From CAIQQQ01 sp040399685 (lineage in GTDB: Bacteria > Pseudomonadota > Alphaproteobacteria > Acetobacterales > Acetobacteraceae): a DNA stretch of 64,000 nucleotides. The stretch is from contig JBBART010000021.1 of the NCBI GenBank assembly GCA_040399685.1, positions 23,799 to 87,798 on the forward strand. Direction: 5' to 3'. The notes beneath the pieces were generated by a model, which worked only from the letters and a program-made list of their open reading frames with translations, had not been told where the DNA came from and did not search any database. The number at the start of each line of letters is the position of its first letter. The stretch's first letter is position 1. Made by a program: the position numbers and the translations under genes. Positions 44,762-53,101 of this stretch are shown here, piece after piece.

Positions 44762-45197
44762 CCGCTGTCGCCTTGAGGATGCCGAATTTCAACATAAGCC
44801 CAATCGTGGCGCCTTTGATCGGGCGCAGCAGTCCCAGGCAGAGCAGCGTGGTCACGGGCAGCCAGATCGCGGCCTGCGTCATGTCCGACAGGTCATAGGC
44901 GCGATCGAGCATGAACATGCCCGGAATGACGATATGGCCGACGGCAAAGATTGTAAAATACGGCGGCGCGTCGTCCGCCTGCACTCGGCTGAGGGGCGCG
45001 CCGCATTCCGCGCAATCGTCCGACACCCGCAGATAGCCGCGGAACACACGGGTTTTGCCGCAGGCAGGGCAGCTGCATAGCAGGCCGCGCAGCATGGCCC
45101 GGCCCAGCGACGGCATCGGCCAAGGCGGCACTTTCACGACACGGTCCGGCTGCCAGGTAACCAGCGGCGGAACGATGGTGGCGGGTACGCTGTCCAT
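44754..45197 (-). CDS. DUF983 membrane protein with zinc ribbon
   Basis: 147-residue protein. The N-terminal CPACGKTRVF and CAECGAPLSR form a four-cysteine zinc-ribbon knuckle pair around residues 43-68. Two transmembrane helices follow (YFTIFAVGHIVIPGMFML and AIWLPVTTLLCLGLLRPIKGA). This is the DUF983 arrangement, common in alphaproteobacteria and unknown in function. It heads the minus-strand group with UPF0262 and mtnA. The 181 bp upstream hold no other gene I can see. Confidence 0.85.
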   Translation of the reverse strand: MDSVPATIVPPLVTWQPDRVVKVPPWPMPSLGRAMLRGLLCSCPACGKTRVFRGYLRVSDDCAECGAPLSRVQADDAPPYFTIFAVGHIVIPGMFMLDRAYDLSDMTQAAIWLPVTTLLCLGLLRPIKGATIGLMLKFGILKATADD

Positions 45198-45378
45198 GAC
45201 GGCGAGGGTCTTTCAGCGAAAACGCAATGAGAGCGGTCGATAGCGTGTGCGTTCCAGCATTATTTGCGCGCGCAGGGCCGCCCGATCAAGACTTTGCCGC
45301 ATGGCGCATGCCTGCAATCTTGGTCCGATAACGCTGTAGTGTCGCAGATCCGGCCTTGTTCGGTTAATCGCGACCGCG

Positions 45379-46428
45379 TCAGACGGCTTCCTTGCAGTCC
45401 TCGGCGCGCGTGAGATGCGACGCTGATGCCGCGTCCGGCCCAGATGGATGCACCCAGACCGGTGGTTCCACCGCGCCCACCTGGGCAGTGATGCGGCCAT
45501 AGGCTTCGGGCCTGCGGTGTTGGTCGAACGCGAAGATGGTGGTGCGGCCGAGTTGCACCTGGTCGAGATTGCAATCCGCGGTGATCAGTTCGTCATCCCA
45601 GGTGGTGGCCTGGGCCAGAATTTCGCCCTGTGGGTTGACGATGATGGAATGGCCGAACATCTCACAGCCATCTTCTACACCGGCCTTGGCGGTGGCGACC
45701 GCGAAGGTGGCGTTCTGATAGCAGCCGGCCTGGATGCTCAGATGGTTGTGCGCCACCCGCAGATGCGGCGCCTCGAATCCCGCGGCGGATTGGTTGGTGC
45801 TGGGCGTGTTGTAGCCGAGCATGACCAGTTCCACCCCTTGCAACCCCAGCACCCGCCAGGCCTCCGGCCACCGTCGGTCGTTGCAGATCATCATGCCCAT
45901 GTTCAGCCCCGACAGCCCGCCGATCGGGGCGCGAATAACGGGGAAGCCCAGATTGCCGACTTCGAAATAACGTTTTTCCAAATGCTGCACCTGCCGCTTC
46001 GGGTCCAGCTCGGCATGTCCTGGCAGGTGCACCTTGCGGTATTTCAGCACGATGTCGCCGCTGGCGTTGACGATGATGGAGGTGTTGAAGCGCCGCTTGC
46101 GCACAAGGCCCGTCTCATCGGCTTCATAGGCGATTTCGGCATATCCGAGATGAAAGCCAACCCCGTATTTCGCCGCTGCCGCGAACAAGGGCTGCGTGGC
46201 AGCGGACGGCATCGCCTCCTCGAACCAGATATCGGCCTCGGCGATATCCTCACGATAATGGCGCGGGAAAAACGTGGTCAGCGCCAGTTCGGGGAACACG
46301 ACGATCTCAACGCCGCGCGCCCGGGCGCGTTCCAGCAATCGGATCATGCGTTGCACCGCGACCGCGCGCGTGTCGGACAATTGCAGGGGGCCGAGTTGGG
46401 CTGCGGCGACGGTGATGATGCGCGGCAT
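45379..46428 (-). CDS. N-carbamoyl-D-amino-acid hydrolase-like nitrilase-superfamily protein
   Basis: Carbon-nitrogen hydrolase of 349 residues from the ATG at 46428 (MPRIITVAAAQLGPLQLSDT). The catalytic triad is visible as E47 (VVFPELAL), K132 (LKYRKVHLPGH) and C182 (MMICNDRRWPEAWRVLGLQG). The CNDRRWPE context is that of N-carbamoyl-D-amino-acid amidohydrolase. It is about 40 residues longer than the Agrobacterium enzyme, with the extra at the C-terminus. It would remove the carbamoyl group from N-carbamoyl amino acids or related ureides. The frame is open upstream to 46860 but no domain is recognisable there. No hydantoinase gene is nearby. Confidence 0.82.
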   Translation of the reverse strand: MPRIITVAAAQLGPLQLSDTRAVAVQRMIRLLERARARGVEIVVFPELALTTFFPRHYREDIAEADIWFEEAMPSAATQPLFAAAAKYGVGFHLGYAEIAYEADETGLVRKRRFNTSIIVNASGDIVLKYRKVHLPGHAELDPKRQVQHLEKRYFEVGNLGFPVIRAPIGGLSGLNMGMMICNDRRWPEAWRVLGLQGVELVMLGYNTPSTNQSAAGFEAPHLRVAHNHLSIQAGCYQNATFAVATAKAGVEDGCEMFGHSIIVNPQGEILAQATTWDDELITADCNLDQVQLGRTTIFAFDQHRRPEAYGRITAQVGAVEPPVWVHPSGPDAASASHLTRAEDCKEAV

Positions 46429-46779
46429 GGACTCTCTCGCGGGTGAAGGGCGGATCAGATTTGAATTGAGCCCGTTCGAAGCATGGAATGCAAATCGATC
46501 GGCGCGCGAAAGCTGTTTGGCTGGCGTGGTCTCCTTCGGTCCTCGCGAGGCATCTGGCTCGCAGGCGGTGCTGAGGAGCGGTGAGGCAATTCCTGTGGCC
46601 CGGCAAGATCTATTGAAGTCCGGCCAAAGCTCAATGCAGTGCGCTCGGCAAACAGTGCTTTCCCCCGCGCCGAGGCCGACAAGAAACGCTGCCCGCAACG
46701 CCACTGCCGCCGAATTTCCAGCGCCGGGCCAAGCAGTGCCCTCAATGCTGTGATGGTTTCCGAAAGATTCTGATGTGGG

Positions 46780-46793
46780 CTGCAATGTTGCAG
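46780..46793. promoter_or_regulatory. Palindrome CTGCAA-TG-TTGCAG, possible operator
   Basis: Inverted repeat with perfect 6-base arms and a 2-base centre, about 95 bp upstream of the candidate -35 element. CTGC...GCAG palindromes are bound by PhaR-type regulators of polyhydroxyalkanoate granule genes in some alphaproteobacteria, though usually with a shorter spacing pattern. A single short palindrome can occur by chance. Confidence 0.25.
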
Positions 46794-46887
46794 ACGCGAT
46801 GCCTGTTTGCATGGGGCGTCGCTGTGCTGGTGTGGCAGCGTGACGTCGATTTTTATGCAAAACGCCGCAGCAAATGTCGTCTTTTCA

Positions 46888-46916
46888 TTGACATGCGCGT
46901 TACATGAAGTGATAGC
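46888..46916 (+). promoter_or_regulatory. Possible sigma-70 promoter for the histone-H1-like gene
   Basis: TTGACA at 46888-46893, an exact -35 hexamer, is followed after 17 bases by GATAGC (46911-46916), a weak -10 match. It faces the 47143 gene and sits in the least GC-rich part of the intergenic region. The start codon would be about 220 bases downstream, giving a long leader. Confidence 0.35.
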
Positions 46917-47142
46917 GGAATTAGCACGCAGACGTACGACGCGCGATTCGTCAAGCAACCATCCGGCGATTGTGTGCGCCAGGGAGAAAGTTTCATGCGG
47001 CGACGCGAAATCCTGGATGCAGGCCAGCCTGTCGGCTTTCCGATGTCGCTGCATATGCCCGCGTCCATGATCGGAATGCATCAAGAAACGCTGCCTTTCC
47101 CTTTTGCCGAAACCCACCCCATCCAATCAGGAGTCTGCCCAC

Positions 47143-47910
47143 GTGAGTAACGACGAAACACTGCCGACCACGCTTCGCGCCCAGCCGCTTGCCGTTCGCG
47201 CCACGGCGCGCAAGACGGCCAAGAGCACCCCAGCGAAGGCCGAGCCGGCAAAGGCGAAAGCAGTCGCGAAGGCGCCCGCGAAAGTCGCCGCAGTGAAACC
47301 TGTCGAAAAGGCAGCGGCTGCGAAACCTGCAGTCAAGGTCAAGGCTGTTGCCAAGGAAGCCTCTGTGAAAGCAGCCTCCGCCAAGGTTGCGCCTGCCAAG
47401 GCCGTTGTCGCGAAGTCGGCTGCCAAGCCAGTGAAGGCAACCACGAAGGCTGCCGCGCCAAAAGCTGCCGTGAAGGCACCCGTCAAGGCTGTGGCAAAGG
47501 AAGCCGCGAAGCCAGAGACCAAGAAGGCAGCACCTGCCAAGGCCGACAGCAAGGCAAAGCCTGCCAAGGTGAAGGCCGACGAAGCAACCGCCAAGCCTGC
47601 TCCCAAGGCTGCCGCGAAGTCGGCCCCGAAAGCTGCCGCCAAGGCTGCAAAGGCGGCGCCGGTCGCCGCGCCCGTCGTGGCGCCCGTCGTCGTGCCGGTT
47701 GTCGAGAAGCCGGCTCCCAAGGCGAAGGCTGCAAAGCCGGCCGCCGCCAAGCCTTACACAGGAAAGATGGGCGCAATGTCGGCTGCCAGCGCCACCGCCG
47801 CCAAGGCTTTGCGGTCGCAGACCGGACGGATCGTGAGCAAGCCGAAAGCGCCTGAGCCAGAAGCTGTCGCCAAGCCGGCACGCAAGGGCCGCAAGGCTGC
47901 CGCGGTCTGA
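47143..47910 (+). CDS. Lysine/alanine-rich histone H1-like repetitive protein
   Basis: 255-residue, strongly basic low-complexity protein built almost entirely of Ala, Lys, Pro and Val in AKxA-type repeats (AKAEPAKAKAVAKAPAKVA and similar). Such sequences are seen in histone H1-like nucleoid proteins and AlgP. The C-terminal 55 residues are less repetitive (YTGKMGAMSAASATAAKALR, then RKGRKAAAV). The GTG at 47143 was chosen because CAGGAG lies nine bases upstream; a TTG at 47104 has no such site. A DNA- or RNA-binding role is inferred from composition alone. A strong terminator follows 24 bp after the stop. Confidence 0.72.
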   Translation: MSNDETLPTTLRAQPLAVRATARKTAKSTPAKAEPAKAKAVAKAPAKVAAVKPVEKAAAAKPAVKVKAVAKEASVKAASAKVAPAKAVVAKSAAKPVKATTKAAAPKAAVKAPVKAVAKEAAKPETKKAAPAKADSKAKPAKVKADEATAKPAPKAAAKSAPKAAAKAAKAAPVAAPVVAPVVVPVVEKPAPKAKAAKPAAAKPYTGKMGAMSAASATAAKALRSQTGRIVSKPKAPEPEAVAKPARKGRKAAAV

Positions 47911-47934
47911 TTTCGACTGAGAAAGAAGATGTTG

Positions 47935-47965
47935 AAAAGGGCGCCACCACCGTGGCGCCCTTTTT
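47935..47965. terminator. Bidirectional intrinsic terminator
   Basis: AAAAGGGCGCCAC-CACC-GTGGCGCCCTTTT: a 13-bp perfect stem with a four-base loop, A-rich on the left and five T's on the right. It ends the plus-strand 47143 gene and, read the other way, the minus-strand otnC/otnK unit whose stop is at 47970. Confidence 0.9.
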
Positions 47966-47969
47966 GATG

Positions 47970-48602
47970 TCAGCCAAACGTGGTGAGCAGATCGTCCACT
48001 TGTCCTGCCGTCAGCGCCCGCGTGGTCTGGCCCCGCAGCAACAAAAACAGCCGCGCCGCCTCCTCCAGTTCTTCCGCCGCGTAGACGGCATCGGTCAGGC
48101 TGGGGCCGCTGACGACCGGGCCGTGATTGGCCAACAGAACGGCGCGCGCACCCTTGGCCTGCTCGAAAATAGCTGGCTCCATGGCTGCATCGCCCGGACG
48201 GTAATACGGCACGATCGGCAAACGCCGCCCAACCCGCATCACGAAATATGGCGTCAGCATCGGGATCGGTGCCGACGCATCCACGTCCTGCAAGCAGGAG
48301 ACAGCCGTCGCCATGGTTGAATGAAGATGCACCACAGCGCCCGCATCCGGCCGCGCCATATAGAAGGCGCGATGCATGAATACTTCTTTCGACGGGCGGT
48401 CGCCGGAGACATGCGCGAAATTGGAATCCAGCTTGGAGATGCGTTGCGCCTCAAGCCGCCCCAGCGATGAGTTGGTAGGGGTGATCAGAAACCCGTCCGC
48501 AATGCGCACGCTGATATTGCCGGCGCTGCCGACAGCGAAGCCGCGGGCGAAAAGCGAGGCGGACAACTCCACCAGCAATGTGCGTGTGGCGTGTTCGTCC
48601 AT
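47970..48602 (-). CDS. otnC: 3-oxo-tetronate 4-phosphate decarboxylase OtnC-like, class II aldolase family
   Basis: 210-residue member of the class II aldolase/epimerase family. Zinc ligands are expected in VVHLHSTMATAV (H-x-H) and a later histidine in LLANHGPVVSG. The substrate-phosphate loop is AGNISVRIADGFLITPTNSSLG. In tetronate catabolism OtnC decarboxylates 3-oxo-tetronate 4-phosphate to dihydroxyacetone phosphate. The ATG at 48602 shares one base with the stop of the kinase gene upstream (TGATG), so the pair is coupled. L-fuculose-phosphate-aldolase-like activity is the alternative, made less likely by the kinase partner. Confidence 0.83.
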   Translation of the reverse strand: MDEHATRTLLVELSASLFARGFAVGSAGNISVRIADGFLITPTNSSLGRLEAQRISKLDSNFAHVSGDRPSKEVFMHRAFYMARPDAGAVVHLHSTMATAVSCLQDVDASAPIPMLTPYFVMRVGRRLPIVPYYRPGDAAMEPAIFEQAKGARAVLLANHGPVVSGPSLTDAVYAAEELEEAARLFLLLRGQTTRALTAGQVDDLLTTFG

Positions 48603-49873
48603 CACGCGCCCTCCATCGTAAAGGCCTTGAGGAAGAAGTCGCGTGCGCCAAAATTGCCGCTCTTGAGGGCAAGACGCATCGCCGGACCGCTGCCTTCGGC
48701 ATAGGTCCATGGCACACCGGGATCGATCTCGGCGCCGATGCGCAACCGGTTCACGCCCAGGCGCAACACGATCGCACCAGACGTCTCGCCGCCCGCCACA
48801 ACCAGGCGCCGCACGCCGGCCGCCACCAGGCCCTCGGCAATGCCGGCCATGGCCTGTTCCACCAGAACGCCGGCGGCATCGCGACCCAGCAATTCCTGCA
48901 ACGCCGCCACCTTGTCCGGCCCGGCGGAGGCAGCGATGACAATCGGTGTGGCGCCGAGTTTGTCCCGCGCCCATTCCAGCGCCTGGCGTACCAGGGCGTC
49001 AGCGTCCGGCGTGGCCAGCGCATCCAGTTCCAGCGTCGGCACATGGTCGCGCGCGGTGCCAATTTGGAACAACGTGGCGCGCGAGCACGACCCCGCCAAC
49101 ACGGCGGCGTATCCTTCGACATCCGGCAAAATGCCCGGGTTCGCCTCGGCGGGCAGCAGGCCCTGCGCCCGGAAATTCGCGGGCAGCCCAATCGCCACGC
49201 CGGAGCCGCCGGTGATCAGCGCATGGCTGCTGGCAGCCTCGCCAATGGAGATCAGATGCGCATCGCTCACCGCATCGACGATGGCATAGCGGCGGCCGAT
49301 TTCCTTCAGCGAGGTCATCGCCTTGCGGATGGCGCCAGCGCCTTGTTCGACAGTGGCGTAGGGCACGAGGCCCACCGTGCCGTCTGTCTGGCGCGACAGC
49401 ACGCGCACGAGGTTGGAATCGGTCATCGGCGTCAGCGGATGGTTCTCCATGCCGCTTTCGTTCAGCAGCGTGGCGCCGACGAACAGATGACCCTGATAGA
49501 CGCTGCGGCCGTTGGCCGGAAACGCCGGGCAGGCGAGGGCAAAGCCGCAGCCGATGGCATCCATCAGCGCATCGGCAACAGGGCCGATATTGCCGGCCTC
49601 GGTGCTGTCGAAGGTGGAGCAGTATTTGAAGAAGAACTGCTTGCACCCGGCTGCCTGCAACCATGCCAACGCGGCCAGACTGTCCTGCACGGCCTCGCCC
49701 ACGGGGGCCGTACGCGATTTCAACGCCACGATGATCGCATCGGCATCCGGCATGGGCGCGCCGGGTTCTGGCACGCCGATCAATTGCACGGTGCGCATGC
49801 CGTTTCGCACCAACATCGACGCAAGGTCGGTGGCGCCGGTGAAGTCATCGGCAATACAGCCCAGCAAAGCCAT
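48602..49873 (-). CDS. otnK: Four-carbon acid sugar kinase, OtnK-like (DUF1537)
   Basis: 423-residue kinase. The N-terminal domain starts ALLGCIADDFTGATDLASMLVRNGM, the hallmark of the family. The mid-chain has FFFKYCSTFDSTEAGNIGPVADAL, and the C-terminal nucleotide domain has RLVVAGGETSGAIVLRLG and PGVPWTY. OtnK phosphorylates 3-oxo-tetronate. It is followed directly by otnC, giving the kinase-decarboxylase pair. DenD, the dehydrogenase of the D-erythronate route, lies 16 kb away at 31742. Confidence 0.87.
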   Translation of the reverse strand: MALLGCIADDFTGATDLASMLVRNGMRTVQLIGVPEPGAPMPDADAIIVALKSRTAPVGEAVQDSLAALAWLQAAGCKQFFFKYCSTFDSTEAGNIGPVADALMDAIGCGFALACPAFPANGRSVYQGHLFVGATLLNESGMENHPLTPMTDSNLVRVLSRQTDGTVGLVPYATVEQGAGAIRKAMTSLKEIGRRYAIVDAVSDAHLISIGEAASSHALITGGSGVAIGLPANFRAQGLLPAEANPGILPDVEGYAAVLAGSCSRATLFQIGTARDHVPTLELDALATPDADALVRQALEWARDKLGATPIVIAASAGPDKVAALQELLGRDAAGVLVEQAMAGIAEGLVAAGVRRLVVAGGETSGAIVLRLGVNRLRIGAEIDPGVPWTYAEGSGPAMRLALKSGNFGARDFFLKAFTMEGA

Positions 49874-49924
49874 TTTCGTGGTTCCCCGTCTAGATGCAGC
49901 TTCAGTGGAAGCGGCTTTGTTGTT

Positions 49925-50959
49925 TCAGGTAAAAATCTTGGCAAAGGCAGCCGCTTGCTGCGGCCAGTCGGGTAATGTCTGGCCGGACAGCCAGGCTGCT
50001 TCGCCCATCGACCGGCGCAAATTCGGGTCATAGATCACCCGGCGCAGGGCCTTTGAAAGTTGATCCACGTCACCCGGCGCGCAGACCACGGCTGATTCTG
50101 TGGTCACGAACGCCGCAGCCGCGCCGCCGTTGCAAACGGCGATCGGCAGACCGCGCTTCAGGGCCTCCGCTATGACCATGCCATACCCCTCGTAATGGGT
50201 CGCCAGGGCAAAGATATCGGCCGTCCCCCAGAGTTCGACCAACGCCTCGTCCCGCATTTCACCCAGGAATGTCACGCGTTCGGCAATGCCGAGGCTGGCC
50301 GGCAACGCCATCAACGCGTGGGCCGTGTCCGGGTCGTGGACGGGGCTGCCAGCGATGGTGAGATGCCAGTCGAGATCGGACAACCGGGCCAGCGCACGCA
50401 GCAGAACATCGTGGCCCTTGCGCGCGATCAGCGAACCGATGGAGAGAATATTGACCGTGGCTGTGCCCGATCCGGCGCTGCGCGGCGCGGGCGCCGTTCC
50501 AGGCTCGACCACCGTGATGCGGGACAGGGGAACGGAGAAATCCGCAGCCAGGGTGTCCGCGATCACCCGGCTGGGCGTGACCACATGGCTGGCCTTGGGC
50601 AACAAGTCCTGTTCGGCCTGCAAAAGGGCCGCGCTGGTGGCGGCATCGAGCCCGGTTTCCAGCCCCGTGGGATGATGGTCCAGCACCACGACGCGCCGCT
50701 GGGCGAACGCATCGCCCAGGTTTGCAAAACTGGCAAGGCCCAGATTGTCGATGACCACCACTGCGTCATCGGGCAAACCTGCCCAGATCGCGTTGGCCGA
50801 GGCGCGTGATGCAGCATCTGGCAAAGGATGCTGGCCGGCAATCTCATGCATATCCACCTGATGGCCGTCGTGTCGCCAGGCGCTGACCATCTGGCGATCA
50901 TATTCATATCCCCCCGTCAGGAGATCGAACGGAGCCGGCACGATGAAAGCAATGCGCAT
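49925..50959 (-). CDS. Glycosyltransferase family 4 protein
   Basis: GT-B fold glycosyltransferase of 344 residues. The ATG at 50959 follows AGGAAGG and begins MRIAFIVPAPFDLLTGGYEYDRQM, with the GGYE/GG-x-x acceptor-side loop. The donor-binding region in the C-terminal half includes ILSIGSLIARKGHDVLLRAL and the E-x7-E element in VIAEALKRGLPIAVCNGGAAAAFV. The sugar and acceptor are unknown. It lies between otnK and the flagellar genes on the same strand and could serve surface polysaccharide or flagellin modification, but nothing in the sequence decides this. Confidence 0.83.
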   Translation of the reverse strand: MRIAFIVPAPFDLLTGGYEYDRQMVSAWRHDGHQVDMHEIAGQHPLPDAASRASANAIWAGLPDDAVVVIDNLGLASFANLGDAFAQRRVVVLDHHPTGLETGLDAATSAALLQAEQDLLPKASHVVTPSRVIADTLAADFSVPLSRITVVEPGTAPAPRSAGSGTATVNILSIGSLIARKGHDVLLRALARLSDLDWHLTIAGSPVHDPDTAHALMALPASLGIAERVTFLGEMRDEALVELWGTADIFALATHYEGYGMVIAEALKRGLPIAVCNGGAAAAFVTTESAVVCAPGDVDQLSKALRRVIYDPNLRRSMGEAAWLSGQTLPDWPQQAAAFAKIFT

Positions 50960-51067
50960 GAGCAACCTTCCTGCAAAGCGCCTGCCTGTTGGCGCCAGGC
51001 GCAGCACGTGCCCTGCTTTTCGAACGGGACGCGGCGTTGCACAAGGGCGGTTGTGATCACCCCGCGG

Positions 51068-51454
51068 TCATACCCGCGCCGAAAACGCCACCGGCGGCAT
51101 CAGGCGCGTGACGGGCCGAGTTCCGTTGGCTCCATATTGTGCGGCTTGCTGGATCACTTTCGGGGCAGCGCGCGCGATGCACGCCATCACCCGGTTCTGG
51201 GCGATCATCGCACGTTCCAGCAGGGCCTTGTTGTCCTGCGCCAGCGTTTTCAGGCGCAGCACCAATGCCTCCGCCTCGGCTGATTGCGGCGCTGCCATCT
51301 GGCGCCGCGCCTTCATCAGATGATCCGTGGCCGTCGTTTTGGCTTCGAGAAACCCGTTTGCCTTGACGATATCCATGGCTGCCAACGCCGCGTTTTCCTG
51401 CTCCAGAACCTCACAGAGGGCGGTTGCGGCGTCGAGCGTGGGATGTGTGGTCAT
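51068..51454 (-). CDS. flgN: Flagellar export chaperone FlgN-like protein
   Basis: 128-residue helical protein. It starts MTTHPTLDAATALCEVLEQENAALAAMD and has the FlgN pattern of an N-terminal heptad helix with EN-x-AL and a central ALVLRLKTLAQDNKALLERAM helix. FlgN escorts the hook-associated proteins FlgK and FlgL to the export gate. The ATG at 51454 follows AAGGAG and overlaps the rod-binding protein gene by ATGA. It is the last gene of the flgI-flgJ-flgN operon. Confidence 0.7.
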   Translation of the reverse strand: MTTHPTLDAATALCEVLEQENAALAAMDIVKANGFLEAKTTATDHLMKARRQMAAPQSAEAEALVLRLKTLAQDNKALLERAMIAQNRVMACIARAAPKVIQQAAQYGANGTRPVTRLMPPVAFSARV

Positions 51455-51750
51455 GGCTTGGACTCCTTCGCTTTTTCCTGCATCAGCAGCATTTGCCGAT
51501 ACACCGGCACCGCCAGTCCCAGCCCTCCGCTTTTGCCAACCTGCTTGGCGAGTTCCTGCGTCATCATCGGGCGCCACGTATCCTCCGCCGCACCGCCGCC
51601 GAAGGGGCCGGCGGAGGATTTCACGGTTTCGAAGATCGGCGCCAGGAACTGGCCCAATGCCATCGACTCGAATTCCTGCGCTGCCTTCCAGGCCTTGGCG
51701 TTGGCTGGCACGCTCAGTTCGGTGGCGTCTGGTTTGGCTGCGTTGATCAT
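51451..51750 (-). CDS. flgJ: Rod-binding protein, FlgJ N-terminal domain (CheL-like)
   Basis: 99-residue protein equal to the rod-cap domain of FlgJ (AAQEFESMALGQFLAPIFETVKSS, then MMTQELAKQVGKSGGLGLAVPVYRQM). It lacks the C-terminal muramidase domain of enterobacterial FlgJ, as is usual in alphaproteobacteria. It helps assemble the flagellar rod in the periplasm. The ATG at 51750 shares one base with the flgI stop (TGATG); a GTG one codon earlier is possible. Confidence 0.83.
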   Translation of the reverse strand: MINAAKPDATELSVPANAKAWKAAQEFESMALGQFLAPIFETVKSSAGPFGGGAAEDTWRPMMTQELAKQVGKSGGLGLAVPVYRQMLLMQEKAKESKP

Positions 51751-52856
51751 CACCGCACCTGGAGATCGGCCTGGAGTGCGCCAGCCGCCTTGATGGATTG
51801 CAAAATACTGATCATGTCCCGCGGCCCGACGCCAAGCGCGTTGAGGCTGCCCACTGGATCGCGCAACGTCACGTTGCCGGACAGGATGCCGAGCTTTTTG
51901 TCGCCGCCGTCATCCACCTGGATGCTGGTGCGCGGCACCGTGGTGGTGGTGCCGCCTGAAAGGGCCCCGGGCTGGCTCACCTGCGGCGTCTCGGTGACGC
52001 GGATGGTGAGGTTGCCCTGGGCAATGGCCACCGTGCTGACCCGCACATTGGCCCCCATCACAATCGTGCCGCTGGCCTCGTCCACCACCACCACGGCGGC
52101 ATTGTCAGGCTCCACGCGCAGATCCTGCACCCGGGCCAGGCTTTCGATCACGTCGCGCCCGCTGAAATCCATCGCCACCGTGCGTGGGTCCATCGCGCGT
52201 GCCAACGTCGCGCCAAAGGCTTTGTTGATGGCATCGGCCATGCGGCGCGCGGTGATCAGGTCCGGGTTGCGCAGTCCCAACCGCACGGCGGTGCGGCTGG
52301 CCAGCTGAAACGCCACCTCCCGCTCCACCGTGGCGCCGTTGGCGATGCGTCCGGCCGTGGGAACCCCGCGCGTGACGGAGGATGCCGCCCCGCGAGCCGC
52401 GATGGCACCCGTGGCCATCGCCCCCTGCGCCACCGCGTACACCTCGCCGTCGGCCGCAAGGAGGGGCGTGACCAGAAGGGTGCCCCCGGTCAGGTTGGTG
52501 GCATCCCCCAATGCCGATATGGCCACGTCGATCCGGCTGCCGGTCCGGGCAAAGGCGGGCAGATCGGCGGTGACCATAACGGCTGCGACATTCTTGGTCT
52601 TGAGCTTGGTCTCCTGGTCGCGCGTGTTCACGCCGAGACGCTCCAGCATGCCAATAAGGGACTGGCGGGTGAACACCGCCGAATCCAGCTTGTCTCCGGT
52701 GCCGTTCAGCCCAACGACCAGTCCATACCCCACAAGTTGGTTCTCACGGATACCCTCCACATCGGCGATGTCCTTGATGCGCACCTGGGCCTGCGCTGCT
52801 GTCGGCAGCAAAACCTGGAGTATCAGGCAGAGAAGCAAAGCGATGCGGCTTCGCAT
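51750..52856 (-). CDS. flgI: Flagellar P-ring protein FlgI
   Basis: Periplasmic P-ring subunit of 368 residues. The ATG at 52856 gives the signal peptide MRSRIALLLCLILQVLLPTAAQAQ; the frame is open upstream to 52916. Family landmarks are VRIKDIADVEGIRENQLVGYGLVVGLNGTGD, the ADLPAFARTGSRIDVAISALGDA block and the C-terminal LNALGVGPRDMISILQSIKAAGALQADL. It heads the flgI-flgJ-flgN operon. An exact sigma-54 promoter lies about 110 bp upstream of the start. Confidence 0.94.
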   Translation of the reverse strand: MRSRIALLLCLILQVLLPTAAQAQVRIKDIADVEGIRENQLVGYGLVVGLNGTGDKLDSAVFTRQSLIGMLERLGVNTRDQETKLKTKNVAAVMVTADLPAFARTGSRIDVAISALGDATNLTGGTLLVTPLLAADGEVYAVAQGAMATGAIAARGAASSVTRGVPTAGRIANGATVEREVAFQLASRTAVRLGLRNPDLITARRMADAINKAFGATLARAMDPRTVAMDFSGRDVIESLARVQDLRVEPDNAAVVVVDEASGTIVMGANVRVSTVAIAQGNLTIRVTETPQVSQPGALSGGTTTTVPRTSIQVDDGGDKKLGILSGNVTLRDPVGSLNALGVGPRDMISILQSIKAAGALQADLQVR

Positions 52857-52964
52857 GGGGCTTTTCGGTCCTGTGTTCGGCGGCCGATCCGGGAAATCCG
52901 GCGCCGCTGGTAGCATCTTGTTCAGACTTCACGCGCAGAATGGCTCTGTCGCTGAATGGAGAAC

Positions 52965-52979
52965 GCAAGCATCGTGCCA
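52965..52979 (-). promoter_or_regulatory. Sigma-54 promoter of the flgI operon
   Basis: On the minus strand the sequence reads TGGCACG-ATGC-TTGC, an exact match to the sigma-54 (RpoN) consensus with GG at -24 and GC at -12. The predicted transcription start is near 52954, leaving a leader of about 98 bases before flgI. CGGCA elements lie at the distance expected for an enhancer-binding protein. Confidence 0.85.
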
Positions 52980-52990
52980 ATCATTTGTCC

Positions 52991-53060
52991 CGGCAGAGCG
53001 GGCCTGAGGCTGAAGATCTACCCGGCAAAAGTTACCGATCGGCAAAGATTGGCCGGCAAA
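52991..53060. promoter_or_regulatory. Cluster of CGGCAAA direct repeats, candidate FlbD enhancer
   Basis: CGGCAAA occurs at 53023-53029, 53040-53046 and 53054-53060, plus CGGCAGA at 52991-52997. The three exact copies are 69-106 bp upstream of the predicted flgI transcription start and also just upstream of fliX on the other strand. Caulobacter FlbD sites (ftr) contain CGGCA/TGCCG half-sites. The FlbD gene itself is not in the window. Confidence 0.5.
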
Positions 53061-53101
53061 TTCAGACCAATCCCACTTTTGACCATACAGGAGTAAGACC
53101 G

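Larger units (their letters stand above)
46429..47142. other. Gene-free region (714 bp) upstream of the histone-H1-like gene
   Basis: The longest stretch without a convincing gene. Open frames on both strands (for example minus 46455-47126) are low-complexity in composition and match no family I know. It contains a palindrome CTGCAA-TG-TTGCAG (46780-46793) and a possible sigma-70 promoter (46888-46916). Its base composition is lower in GC around 46850-46930 than the flanking genes. It probably holds the promoter and a long leader for the 47143 gene; a small RNA is possible but not shown. Confidence 0.45.

Noticed and set aside
46455..47126. Minus-strand open frame (223 codons) in the gene-free region
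   Set aside because: There is no recognisable domain or ribosome site, the composition is unlike neighbouring genes, and it overlaps likely promoter elements.
47127..47750. Minus-strand Ala/Phe-rich frame opposite the histone-like gene, hydrophobic enough to look like a membrane protein
   Set aside because: It is the mirror of AAG/GCC repeat codons. The plus strand has the ribosome site and the terminator.
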